This document shows, piece by piece, positions 37,417-45,784 of a DNA stretch of 64,000 bases (positions within the stretch are counted from its first letter, which is position 1; the number at the start of each line of letters is the position of its first letter). The notes under the pieces are model-generated. The model had not been told where the DNA came from. It saw only the letters and a list, made by a program, of their open reading frames with translations, and ran no database searches. Source of the stretch: Burkholderia sp. 8Y (GTDB taxonomy: Bacteria > Pseudomonadota > Gammaproteobacteria > Burkholderiales > Burkholderiaceae); the NCBI RefSeq assembly GCF_902506145.1, contig NZ_LR733520.1:1905476-1969475 (forward strand). Reading direction: 5' to 3'. Made by a program: the position numbers and the translations under genes.

Positions 37417-38583
37417 ATGTCCTCTGCCATCACGCCTTCTTCTTCGCCGGAACTCGCCTGCGACATCTTCTGCGCGGTCGTCGACAATTTCGGCGATATC
37501 GGCGTGTGCTGGCGGCTCGCGCGTCAACTGCACGCGGAACATGGCTTGCGCGTGCGGCTCTTCGTCGACGATCTCGCCGTCTTTCACGCGCTCTGCCCCG
37601 CCGTCGATGCGTCGCTCGCGCGGCAGGAGGCCGCGGGCGTCCTCATCGCGCACTGGCGCGAGCCCGCGCATGCCGGCGACACGCTGGAGATCGCGGATGT
37701 CGTCGTCGAAGCCTTCGCGTGCGAACTTCCGCATGCGTACATCGCGGCGATGGCGCGTCGCGAGCGCAAACCCGTCTGGATCAATCTGGAGTATCTGAGC
37801 GGTGAGGACTGGGTCGCGGACTTCCATTTGCGGCCTTCGCCGCACCCGCGCTATCCGCTCGACAAGAGCTTCTTTTTTCCCGGCCTCGGCGCGGGCACCG
37901 GAGGCGTGCTGAAGGAACGCGATCTCGATGCCGCTCGCATGCGCTTCGATGCGCCTGCGTGGTGGCGGGAACGCCTGGGCATCGCGCGTCCGGACGACGC
38001 CTCGACCGTCGTCTCTCTCTTCGCGTACGAGAATCCCGCCGTCGACGCCCTGCTCGCGCAATGGCGCGACGGCGCTTCGCCGATCATTCTGCTCGTGCCC
38101 GAAGGGCGGATTTCCGGCGCGGTCGCGCGTTTTTTCGGGCTGCCGGAATTCGCGGCGGGCAGATCGGCGCGGGCGGGCGCGCTTCAGGCGCACGCGCTCG
38201 GTTTCGTCGAGCAGCCGCGCTTCGATGAATTGCTTTGGGCGTCCGATATCAACTTCGTGCGCGGCGAAGATTCGTTCGTGCGCGCGCAGTGGGCCCGAAA
38301 GCCGTTCGTCTGGCACATCTACCCACAAGCCGACGACGCGCATCTGCCGAAACTGGACGCCGCGCTCGCGCACTACACGCGCGGGCTGTCGGCGTCGGCG
38401 GAGCAGTCGATCAGCCGCTTCTGGCACGCATGGAACGGCGCGGGGACGCCGGACTGGGCCGATTTCTGGCGGCATCGCGCCGAATTCGTATCGCGCGCCA
38501 GCCGATGGGCGGACGAACTCGCGGGCGTCGGCGATCTCGCAGGCAACCTCGTCGCGCATGTTGCTGCGCGCATCGCGGCGTGA
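37417..38583 (+). CDS. earP: EarP, EF-P arginine rhamnosyltransferase
   Basis: Transfers rhamnose from dTDP-rhamnose to Arg32 of elongation factor P, a GT-B (GT104) enzyme, 388 aa. The N-terminal motif VVDNFGDIGVCWRLARQL carries the two aspartates (Asp23, Asp27) equivalent to the essential pair known in Pseudomonas EarP. The C-terminal motif NFVRGEDSFVRAQWA holds the catalytic-region glutamate. It lies about 250 bp upstream of its substrate gene efp, in the same direction. Present where EF-P has arginine, not lysine, at the tip. Confidence 0.95.
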   Translation: MSSAITPSSSPELACDIFCAVVDNFGDIGVCWRLARQLHAEHGLRVRLFVDDLAVFHALCPAVDASLARQEAAGVLIAHWREPAHAGDTLEIADVVVEAFACELPHAYIAAMARRERKPVWINLEYLSGEDWVADFHLRPSPHPRYPLDKSFFFPGLGAGTGGVLKERDLDAARMRFDAPAWWRERLGIARPDDASTVVSLFAYENPAVDALLAQWRDGASPIILLVPEGRISGAVARFFGLPEFAAGRSARAGALQAHALGFVEQPRFDELLWASDINFVRGEDSFVRAQWARKPFVWHIYPQADDAHLPKLDAALAHYTRGLSASAEQSISRFWHAWNGAGTPDWADFWRHRAEFVSRASRWADELAGVGDLAGNLVAHVAARIAA

Positions 38584-38731
38584 AGCACGCGGACGCGTCT
38601 GAGCGGCGCGACTCGCCAGCGCGCGCCGCCCTCCCCGGCTCGCCAAATAAGCAAAAAGTCAGTTAAGATAAGCGGTTATCCGAGGAGCAGGCCGCTTTTA
38701 CCGCGATCATTCGCGGTGATGAGCCGAAAAT

Positions 38732-38796
38732 GTCTGACAGCGCCGTCTGACAGCGCCGCGAATCCGATCAGCCACAATCAGCACTAATCAGCCATA
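38732..38796. repeat. Short tandem repeats upstream of efp
   Basis: GTCTGACAGCGCC occurs twice back to back (38732-38757). Three 10 bp units follow, ATCAGCCACA, ATCAGCACTA and ATCAGCCATA (38767-38796). They lie 34-98 bp ahead of the efp start codon, within its likely promoter/leader. The 10 bp phase equals one DNA helical turn. Upstream at about 38700-38717 is a small hairpin ACCGCG-ATCATT-CGCGGT. Confidence 0.75.
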
Positions 38797-38829
38797 CCTG
38801 GCCATATTCATTCGTAAGGATCCAGTTTT

Positions 38830-39387
38830 ATGAAGACCGCACAAGAACTCCGCGTCGGCAACGTCGTCATGATCGGCAACGATGCCATGGTCGTGCAGCG
38901 CGCCGAGTACAACAAATCCGGCCGTAACTCAGCGGTCGTGAAGATGAAGTTCAAGAACCTGCTGACCAACGCCGGCATGGAAACCGTCTACAAGGCGGAC
39001 GACAAGTTCGACGTCGTCGTGCTCGACCGCAAGGAAGTGACGTACTCGTACTTCGCGGACCCGATGTACGTGTTCATGGACGCCGACTACAACCAGTTCG
39101 AAGTCGAAGCCGAAATGATGGGCGACGCGCTGAACTACCTGGAAGACGGCATGCCGTGCGAAGTCGTGTTCTACAACGAGAAGGCCATCTCGGTCGAACT
39201 GCCGACCACGCTGGTTCGCGAAATCGTGTACACGGAACCGGCCGTCAAGGGCGATACGTCGTCGGGCAAGGTGCTGAAGACCGCCAAGCTGAACACCGGC
39301 TTCGAACTGCAAGTGCCGCTCTTCTGCAACATCGGCGACAAGATCGAAATCGACACCCGCACCAACGAATACCGCAGCCGCGCGTAA
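38830..39387 (+). CDS. efp: EF-P, translation elongation factor P
   Basis: Relieves ribosome stalling at polyproline stretches by entering the E site, 185 aa. Three beta-barrel domains of normal length. The tip loop reads NKSGRNSA with Arg32 as the modified residue, the class glycosylated by EarP, whose gene lies just upstream. AAGGA ahead of the ATG is the ribosome site. A good intrinsic terminator follows the gene. Confidence 0.97.
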   Translation: MKTAQELRVGNVVMIGNDAMVVQRAEYNKSGRNSAVVKMKFKNLLTNAGMETVYKADDKFDVVVLDRKEVTYSYFADPMYVFMDADYNQFEVEAEMMGDALNYLEDGMPCEVVFYNEKAISVELPTTLVREIVYTEPAVKGDTSSGKVLKTAKLNTGFELQVPLFCNIGDKIEIDTRTNEYRSRA

Positions 39388-39457
39388 GACGTAAGCCTTA
39401 CGTCTTCACGCCGAGAGCGGGGCGGCGGTTCCGACGCCGCCCTCCGCCGCTGTTACG

Positions 39458-39490
39458 AAAAAGCGCCCCATCGCGGGCGCTTTTTCTTTT
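39458..39490 (+). terminator. Intrinsic terminator after efp
   Basis: Stem GCGCCC / GGGCGC with loop CATCGC, preceded by AAAAA and followed by TTTTTCTTTT. Confidence 0.9.
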
Positions 39491-39684
39491 GCATGAAGTT
39501 TTTGACAAATTCAGGCAAACTTTACCGGCCATCGTCGCGTTTGTCGTGCGGTCGCGCTGGTTGAAACGCCGGGCTTCGCGCCCCTTTTCCTTGCCGAATC
39601 AAGCGCCGTCGCGCCGGGCAGTCAGCAATAATCGCTTGGCACAGTTCCTGCTCAGTTGGCTTGATACGGACCAAACAACACGAC

Positions 39685-40017
39685 ATGCGCAACTCGCCAT
39701 TCATCTTCGGCCGATTGATGATCGTCGCGGCGCTTGCTCTTCCTGCCTTTTTCATCGCGGGATGCACGTCGACACCGACCAGCGAATCTGCCGGAGATTA
39801 CGCGTCGGATGCGTCGGTGACCGCGCGCGTGAAGGCGGCGCTCCTGGCCGATCCGGGATTGAAGTCGCTGGCGATGAGCGTCTCGACGTATCGCGGAGTC
39901 GTGGTGTTGTCCGGTAACGTGAATTCGGAGGAACAGATTCAGAAGGCCGTCGCCGTAACCCGCAGCGTGTCGGGGGTGCAATCCGTCAACAACGATCTGC
40001 ACGTGAAGCCGCAATGA
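39685..40017 (+). CDS. BON-domain lipoprotein
   Basis: 110 aa from ATG 39685. A lipoprotein signal peptide (MRNSPFIFGRLMIVAALALPAFFIAGC in two parts, ending FFIAGC) is followed by one BON domain. The domain motif runs DASVTARVKAALLAD, then YRGVVVLSGNVNSEEQI and the hydrophobic core VSGVQSVNNDLHV. BON proteins such as OsmY and DolP sit in the periplasm and bind phospholipid; the role here is inferred from the domain only. A TTG eight codons earlier is in frame. It stands alone between efp and a response-regulator gene. Confidence 0.85.
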   Translation: MRNSPFIFGRLMIVAALALPAFFIAGCTSTPTSESAGDYASDASVTARVKAALLADPGLKSLAMSVSTYRGVVVLSGNVNSEEQIQKAVAVTRSVSGVQSVNNDLHVKPQ

Positions 40018-40203
40018 CGCAATAGTCCGATCCAATCGCAGGACGAAGACAAACCGCAGCGGGATGCACGCGCCGATCCGATGCTCGACCGAGACGAGAC
40101 GCCGCAGCCCGACCACGAGCGCCCGAGTTTCAAGCGCCGCCCTCGCCCGGCGACGCATGCGGCAACGGCTCATTACAGTCCACTTTGATACGTTGTGTCT
40201 GCC

Positions 40204-41595
40204 ATGCCACACGCTCTGATTGTCGAAGACGATCCCAATAGCCTTTCTGGCCTGTCCGCGATCCTGTCCGCCGACGGCTTCTCGGTCGACACCGCCACGA
40301 CGCTCGCCGAAGCCCGCTCCGCACTGACGCGCTTCATCCCGGACGTCGTGTTGATCGACCTGAACCTGCCCGACGGCAGCGGACTCGACCTCCTGCCGAG
40401 CCTGCCCTCGCAACCGCCCGACGGCGCGCTTCCCGTTATCGTGATGACGGGCAACGCGACGGTCGAAAGCGCGATCGAGGGCCTGCGCCACGGCATCTGG
40501 GATTACCTGCTGAAACCCGTCAACATCCCGCGCCTGCGCAGCCTGCTCGCGCGCATTCCGCGTCCCTACGAGCTGACCGAAGAAGTCCAGGCGCTGCGTT
40601 CGACGCTGCGCGAACTCGGTCATTTCGGCGACATGCTTGGACGCAGCGTGCCGATGCAGCACGTCTACGATCTGATCGAACACACCGCGCCGACGGAAGC
40701 CGCCGTGCTGATCTGCGGCGAGCCGGGAACGGGCAAGAAACTCGCCGCGCACACCATTCATCAGTTGAGCCGCCGTCGCAAGGGACCGTTTATCAGTTTC
40801 GACTGCTCGACGATCCGCGAAGAAGGCGCGCACCGTTCGATGGACAGCATTCTGTTCGGGCACGAGCGCAACGCGTTCGCCGGCGCGGAAAATCGCGAGC
40901 CGGGCCTGCTGGAACAGGCGGGCGGCGGCACGCTGTTCCTCGATCAGATCGATTCGCTGCCCGCCGCGCAACAGGAAGCGTTGCTGCGCGCGCTGGACTC
41001 GCAGACGTTCATGCGCGTCGGCGGCAGCAATCGCATCATGACGGACTTCCGCCTGATCGCGGCATCGCGCACGCCGGTACGCGATGCGGTGTCGAGCGGC
41101 GCGCTGCGCGAAGACCTGTTCCAGCGCCTGTCGGCGTCGTCGATCGTGCTGCCGCCGCTGCGCGAACGCGACGACGACATCGCGCTGATGGCCGAGCAGT
41201 TCGTCGACGAGCTGAACCGCGAGAACCACATCGCGGGCATCACGAGCGGGTCGCCAAAGCGCATCAGCCCGGCTTTCCTGCGCGAATGCCTCGCGAACGA
41301 CTGGCCGGGCAACGTGCGCGAGATGCGCGAGCGCGTGCGGCGCGCATACCACGCGTCGGGCGAGACGATCGAGACGTTGCGCGTCGACGAGCCGGGCGGG
41401 ATCGGTGGACGCGGACTCAACGGCAGCAGCGTGCAGGTGACGGTCGGCACGGCGCTCGCGGATGTCGAGGACATGCTGATTCGCGCGACGCTGGAAGCGG
41501 TCGGCGGCACGCGGCATCGGGCGGCGACGCTGCTCGGCATCAGCCCGAAGACGCTCTATAACAAGCTTCAGCGCATGAAGCTGGAATCGTCGTAA
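40204..41595 (+). CDS. NtrC-type response regulator with degenerate sigma-54 activation motifs
   Basis: 463 aa in three parts. The receiver domain (residues 1-115) is intact: acidic pair EDD near 8-10, phospho-acceptor Asp52 in VVLIDLNLPDG, Thr in MTGNAT, Lys in LLKPVN. The central AAA+ domain has Walker A GEPGTGKK (172-179), but the GAFTGA loop reads NAFAGA (223-228) and Walker B reads LFLDQID, with Gln248 where Glu is normal. The C-terminus is a Fis-type helix-turn-helix (RHRAATLLGISPKTLYNKL). It probably binds DNA in response to phosphorylation but is unlikely to activate sigma-54 in the usual way. No kinase gene is adjacent. The start could be GTG 40195. Confidence 0.9.
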   Translation: MPHALIVEDDPNSLSGLSAILSADGFSVDTATTLAEARSALTRFIPDVVLIDLNLPDGSGLDLLPSLPSQPPDGALPVIVMTGNATVESAIEGLRHGIWDYLLKPVNIPRLRSLLARIPRPYELTEEVQALRSTLRELGHFGDMLGRSVPMQHVYDLIEHTAPTEAAVLICGEPGTGKKLAAHTIHQLSRRRKGPFISFDCSTIREEGAHRSMDSILFGHERNAFAGAENREPGLLEQAGGGTLFLDQIDSLPAAQQEALLRALDSQTFMRVGGSNRIMTDFRLIAASRTPVRDAVSSGALREDLFQRLSASSIVLPPLRERDDDIALMAEQFVDELNRENHIAGITSGSPKRISPAFLRECLANDWPGNVREMRERVRRAYHASGETIETLRVDEPGGIGGRGLNGSSVQVTVGTALADVEDMLIRATLEAVGGTRHRAATLLGISPKTLYNKLQRMKLESS

Positions 41596-41614
41596 AGAGC
41601 CCTGCGCTTCCCCC

Positions 41615-41645
41615 GAAAAAACGCCACAGCCGTGGCGTTTTTTTC
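41615..41645. terminator. Bidirectional terminator between the regulator and nagZ
   Basis: Stem AACGCCAC / GTGGCGTT with a 4 nt loop, an A-run before and a T-run after. It serves the converging regulator gene (plus) and nagZ (minus). Confidence 0.92.
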
Positions 41646-41662
41646 CATTCCCAGCAGGCGAT

Positions 41663-42700
41663 TCAGCCCAGCGCGCTTTTCACGAGCTGACGCGCGGCCT
41701 GATACTCCGGCTGACTTTGCAGCTTGCTCCAACGCAGCGCCTTGCCGCGCGGACGCATCTGCTTGATGCGCTGCTGCGACGCCTTCGTCGGCGTGAAGCG
41801 CAACTGCTCCAGCACCTTGCCCGCCTCCTCCGGCTGATTGCAGATCAGCACCATGTCGCAGCCGGCGGTGAGCGCGGCCGTCGCGGCTTCGGTGAGCGTG
41901 CCGCCCGCGCGGGCGGCTTCCATCGAAAGATCGTCGCTGAAAATCGCGCCGTTGAAGCCGAGCTTGCCGCGCAGAATGTCCTGCAGCCAGATGCGCGAGA
42001 AACCGGCGGGCTTGTCGTCCACTTGCGTGTAGATGACGTGCGCCGGAATCACCGACGCGAGCGAGTGCCCGAGCCAGTCGTACGGACGGACATCGGCGGC
42101 GAGGATGTCGTCGAGCGGGCGATCGTCCGTCGGCAATGCGACGTGAGAATCCGCCGCCGCGAAGCCATGCCCCGGAAAGTGCTTGCCGCAGTTCGCCATG
42201 CCCGCGAGCGCGAGACCGTGATTCAGACTCTTCGCGAGCATCGTCACCACGCGCGGATCGCCATGCAGCGCGCGGTCGCCGATCACCTGCGACTGTCCGT
42301 AGTCCAGATCGAGCACCGGCGTGAAGCTCATGTCGATGCCGCACGCGCGCAGTTCCGACGCGAGCACGTAGCCGAATGCCGTCGCCGCCTTGCTCGCGGC
42401 CAGCACGTCCCGATCCCACAACGCGCCGAGCTTGCCCGGCGCCGGCAGGACCGTGAAGCCATCGGTGCGAAAACGCTGCACGCGCCCGCCTTCGTGATCG
42501 ACCGCGATCAGAATGTCGTCGCGCACGGCGCGGATCGCGTCGGTGAGCGCCACCAGTTGCGCGCGATCCTGAAAGTGCCGCGCAAAGAGAATGATCCCGC
42601 CCGTCATCGGATGCGACAGGCGCTCGATATCCGCGTCGGTGAGCGTCGTGCCGGCGACGTCGAACATGACGGGGCCGGGAATGCGTTTCATCGGATTCAA
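41663..42700 (-). CDS. nagZ: NagZ, beta-N-acetylhexosaminidase
   Basis: GH3 enzyme that removes GlcNAc from anhydro-muropeptides in peptidoglycan recycling, and so influences AmpC beta-lactamase induction where AmpR exists. Cytoplasmic, 345 aa. The signature KHFPGHG...DSH supplies the His/Asp acid-base element, and the nucleophile aspartate lies in IFSDDLSM. VDHEGGRVQRFR is also diagnostic. It is the last gene of the long minus-strand array, just ahead of a bidirectional terminator. Confidence 0.96.
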   Translation of the reverse strand: MNPMKRIPGPVMFDVAGTTLTDADIERLSHPMTGGIILFARHFQDRAQLVALTDAIRAVRDDILIAVDHEGGRVQRFRTDGFTVLPAPGKLGALWDRDVLAASKAATAFGYVLASELRACGIDMSFTPVLDLDYGQSQVIGDRALHGDPRVVTMLAKSLNHGLALAGMANCGKHFPGHGFAAADSHVALPTDDRPLDDILAADVRPYDWLGHSLASVIPAHVIYTQVDDKPAGFSRIWLQDILRGKLGFNGAIFSDDLSMEAARAGGTLTEAATAALTAGCDMVLICNQPEEAGKVLEQLRFTPTKASQQRIKQMRPRGKALRWSKLQSQPEYQAARQLVKSALG

Positions 42701-42741
42701 TTGGCTTCTTGTTGTGGTGTGGGTGTGATGATTCGGCGCGA

Positions 42742-43146
42742 TTACGCCTTATCCGCGATTTCGGCGATAACGAACGTGACCGCGTAGTCGCGCTCGTCGC
42801 TGAGCGTCACCTGCGCCGTGATGCCGCGTTCTGCGAGCCATTCGGCCAGTTCGCCCGATGCCGCGATCACCGGCTTGCCGCTCGGCTCGTTGAGCGTCTG
42901 CAGCGCGCGCCAGGTCATCGGCCAGCGCATGCCGAGGCCGATCGCCTTCGAGAACGCTTCCTTCGCGGAAAAGCGCGTGGCGAGAAACGCGAGCCCGCGC
43001 ACTTCCGAGCGCGCGCGCCGCGCGTGATAGATGCGCAGTTCGTCCGGGCCGAGCACTTTCTCGGCGAAGCGCCCATTGGTGCGCTCCATGACGCCCGCGA
43101 CGCGGCTCACTTGCACGAGGTCCGTGCCGATTCCGTAGATCGCCAT
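42742..43146 (-). CDS. acpS: AcpS, holo-ACP synthase
   Basis: Attaches 4'-phosphopantetheine from CoA to Ser of acyl carrier protein. It is 134 aa from ATG 43144-43146. MAIYGIGTDLVQVSRV contains the Mg-binding aspartate, and the second motif RFSAKEAFSKAIGLG holds the Glu and Lys of the active site. Its substrate AcpP is encoded about 13 kb upstream in the same array. The pdxJ-acpS order with 8 bp between is conserved in proteobacteria. Confidence 0.96.
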   Translation of the reverse strand: MAIYGIGTDLVQVSRVAGVMERTNGRFAEKVLGPDELRIYHARRARSEVRGLAFLATRFSAKEAFSKAIGLGMRWPMTWRALQTLNEPSGKPVIAASGELAEWLAERGITAQVTLSDERDYAVTFVIAEIADKA

Positions 43147-43154
43147 GGCTGTGC

Positions 43155-43928
43155 TTAACGCTTCGTCTGCGCGGCGAGACGCGAGGCGACCATGATCGCC
43201 TTCATCTCGCGCACCGCGTTGTCCCAGCCCGCGAAGATCGCGTGCGCGACGATCGCGTGTCCGATGTTCAATTCGACGATGCCATCCAGCGCGGCGATCG
43301 GCTGCACGTTGGTGTAATGCAGACCGTGGCCCGCGTTCACCTTCAGGCCGAGCGAATTGCCGAACTCGACGCTCGCCGCGACGCGCTCGAATTCGCGCTG
43401 CTGCTCGGCTTGGTCGGTCGCTTCGGCGTAGCGCCCCGTATGCAGTTCGATGACGGGCGCGCCCGCTTCCTTCGCGGCGCGAATCTGCGTCTCGTCCGGA
43501 TCGATGAAAAGCGACACGCGGCTGCCCGCGCCCGCAAGCTGCGCGCACGCGGCCTTCACGGCTTCGAACTGGCCGGCGACATCGAGGCCGCCTTCGGTTG
43601 TCAGTTCCTGGCGCTTCTCGGGCACGAGGCAGACGTCGTGCGGCTTGATCTCGCACGCGATGTCGAGCATTTCGCGCGTCACGGCGCATTCGAGATTCAT
43701 GCGCGTCTTGAGGAGCGGTCGCAGCGTGCGGACGTCGGCATCGACGATATGACGGCGATCCTCGCGCAGATGCAGCGTGATGGCGTCCGCGCCCGCTTCT
43801 TCGGCGGCGAGCGCGGCGCGGATGGGATCGGGATACGACGTGCCGCGTGCGTTGCGCAGCGTGGCGACGTGATCGATGTTCACGCCGAGATCGATCACGT
43901 TCGCGGGCGATGAGAGAAAGAAGCTCAT
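43155..43928 (-). CDS. pdxJ: PdxJ, pyridoxine 5'-phosphate synthase
   Basis: Condenses 1-deoxyxylulose-5-phosphate with 3-amino-2-oxopropyl phosphate to give pyridoxine phosphate. A TIM-barrel protein, 257 aa. VNIDHVATLRNARGTSYPDP, HLREDRRHI, NLECAVTREM and VNAGHGLHYTNV are family motifs. The ATG (43926-43928) overlaps the recO stop as ATGA. The open frame upstream is a shadow of recO. Confidence 0.96.
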   Translation of the reverse strand: MSFFLSSPANVIDLGVNIDHVATLRNARGTSYPDPIRAALAAEEAGADAITLHLREDRRHIVDADVRTLRPLLKTRMNLECAVTREMLDIACEIKPHDVCLVPEKRQELTTEGGLDVAGQFEAVKAACAQLAGAGSRVSLFIDPDETQIRAAKEAGAPVIELHTGRYAEATDQAEQQREFERVAASVEFGNSLGLKVNAGHGLHYTNVQPIAALDGIVELNIGHAIVAHAIFAGWDNAVREMKAIMVASRLAAQTKR

Positions 43929-44803
43929 AGATTTTGCAGGTCGATCAGAATCTGACGGGTGGCGAGCGGCGCGCCGCCCAGATGATAGTTGAGCAGAAAG
44001 CGCATCAGCGTCTTGCTCTGCGCGCCGGTCTGCGGGCTCGTGTAGTCGTCGCGCTCCATGTCGATCAACGTCTGCCCCGCGATGACCGGCCATTGCGCGG
44101 GAAGATCGTCGGAGGCTTCGCGCACGCCGCGCTCGGGATCGAAGGTATAGCGGCCTTCGGGCAACACGGCCTGCCGCGTCACCGTGCGCGTGAGCGCCAT
44201 CGCGTAGCCGGTTTCGCGCAGGAGCACGCGCTCGAACGAACGTAACACCTGCACGGCGGGTTCGTCGTGCGCGAGCCGCGACAGCGTCAGCACGTAGTGA
44301 TTGAAGAGCGCGGGATGCGGGTCTTCGCGCGCGCAGAACTTGACGAGCAGCTCGTTGACGTAGAAGCCGCACAGAAGCGCGTCGCCTCGCAACGGCAGCA
44401 TGCCGCCGACCCATTCGGCTGTGGTCAACGTGCGGACTTCGCCCTTGCCGGTCCACGAGAGGCCGAGCGGCTGGAAGGTTTGCAGCACGCCGCGCAGCGC
44501 GGAATGCGGACGCTTCGCGCCCTTCGCGACGAGCGCAATGCGGCCGTGATCGCGCGAGAACACGTCGATGATGAGGCTCGTCTCGCGGTATGGATAGCTG
44601 TGCAGCACGAAGCCCGGCTGCTCGCTGACGCGAAAATCGGAGCGCGGACGCGGACGCGGGCGTGGCGCGCTCGTGCCGGCCGCCGCCGTGGACGACGATG
44701 CCCGCCGCCGCTTCGGCGCGGGGCGCTCGCTCGCGCCGAAGTCGTCCTCGGGACGATCGTCGGCGGGCGGGGTCATCCACGCGTCGTTCGAGCCGGCGTC
44801 CAT
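43925..44803 (-). CDS. recO: RecO, DNA repair and recombination mediator
   Basis: Helps load RecA on SSB-coated DNA with RecR. The OB-fold N-terminal domain begins at about residue 62 (GFVLHSYPYRETSLIIDVFSR in parts), followed by a helical domain with LCGFYVNELLVK and a C-terminal part. It is 292 aa, about 45 more than E. coli RecO. The extra is an N-terminal low-complexity stretch rich in Pro/Arg/Ser (APKRRRASSS, PRPRPRPRS), a likely disordered tail. It lies 16 bp after era and overlaps pdxJ. Confidence 0.93.
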   Translation of the reverse strand: MDAGSNDAWMTPPADDRPEDDFGASERPAPKRRRASSSTAAAGTSAPRPRPRPRSDFRVSEQPGFVLHSYPYRETSLIIDVFSRDHGRIALVAKGAKRPHSALRGVLQTFQPLGLSWTGKGEVRTLTTAEWVGGMLPLRGDALLCGFYVNELLVKFCAREDPHPALFNHYVLTLSRLAHDEPAVQVLRSFERVLLRETGYAMALTRTVTRQAVLPEGRYTFDPERGVREASDDLPAQWPVIAGQTLIDMERDDYTSPQTGAQSKTLMRFLLNYHLGGAPLATRQILIDLQNL

Positions 44804-44819
44804 GAGCGTCGTCCGGGGC

Positions 44820-45719
44820 TCACTCGTAGCCGTACGCGCGCAGGCCCGCTTCGTTGTCGGCCCAGCCGCTTTTCACCTTGACGAAGGTTTCCAGATACAC
44901 GGGACCGTCGAAGAGCTTCTCCATGTCGAGCCGCGCCTCGGTGCTGATCTGCTTCAGCTTCGCGCCCTTCTGGCCGATGATCATCGCCTTGTGGCCGTCG
45001 CGTTCCACCAGAATGGTCGCGAACACGCGGCGCAGGCGCCCTTCGGTCTCGAACTTGTCGATCAGCACGGTGCTCGTGTACGGCAACTCGTCGCCGGTCC
45101 AGCGGAACACCTTCTCGCGCAGGATTTCAGCCGCGAGAAAGCGTTCGCTGCGGTCGGTCAGATCGTCCTCGCCGTAGATCGGCTCGCCTTCCGGCAGATA
45201 CGGCTTCACGACCGACATGAGGCGCTTGATGTCCTCCGGATGCTTCGCCGACAGCGGCACGATTTCGCGGAAGTCGCGCCGCGCGGACATCTGCTGCATG
45301 AACGGAAAGAGCGAATCCTTGTCGCCGACGCGGTCGAGCTTGTTCGCGATCAGGAGCGTCGGCGTGCCCGCCGGAATCAGATCGAGCACTTTCTCGTCGT
45401 CGGGACCGAAGCGGCCCGCTTCGATCACGAAGAGGATGGCATCGACCGACGTGAGCGTGGACGTGACCGCGCGGTTCAGCGAGCGGTTGAGCGCGCCGCT
45501 ATGGCGCGTCTGGAAGCCGGGCGTATCGACGAAGATGTACTGGGCGTCGTCGACCGTGTTGATGCCGGTGATCCGATGGCGCGTCGTCTGCGCCTTGCGC
45601 GACGTGATGCTCACCTTCTGGCCGACGAGCGCGTTCATGAGCGTCGACTTGCCGACGTTGGGCCGGCCGACGATTGCGACCATGCCGCAGCGGAAACCGG
45701 AAGATGTAGGAGCGTTCAT
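44820..45719 (-). CDS. era: Era, ribosome-assembly GTPase
   Basis: GTPase that binds the 3' end of 16S rRNA during 30S maturation, 299 aa from ATG 45717-45719. G motifs: IVGRPNVGKSTL, the switch region ARRKAQTTRHR-like SRKAQTTRHRI, DTPGFQ, NKLD and SAK. The C-terminal KH domain has VERDGHKAMIIGQKGAKLKQI in two blocks. It lies 65 bp after rnc, the usual rnc-era-recO order. The reading frame remains open upstream across rnc, but only as a shadow. Confidence 0.97.
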   Translation of the reverse strand: MNAPTSSGFRCGMVAIVGRPNVGKSTLMNALVGQKVSITSRKAQTTRHRITGINTVDDAQYIFVDTPGFQTRHSGALNRSLNRAVTSTLTSVDAILFVIEAGRFGPDDEKVLDLIPAGTPTLLIANKLDRVGDKDSLFPFMQQMSARRDFREIVPLSAKHPEDIKRLMSVVKPYLPEGEPIYGEDDLTDRSERFLAAEILREKVFRWTGDELPYTSTVLIDKFETEGRLRRVFATILVERDGHKAMIIGQKGAKLKQISTEARLDMEKLFDGPVYLETFVKVKSGWADNEAGLRAYGYE

Positions 45720-45784
45720 AGTGGTGTGCGGCGAAGGTTCGTTGAGCGCAATGTTGCGATGGCGCGATGCGGGCGCGAGGCGTG

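Noticed and set aside
39500..39684. Promoter TTGACA in front of the BON lipoprotein gene
   Set aside because: TTGACA is present near 39508, but no -10 hexamer stands at 16-18 bp from it, so I did not list it.
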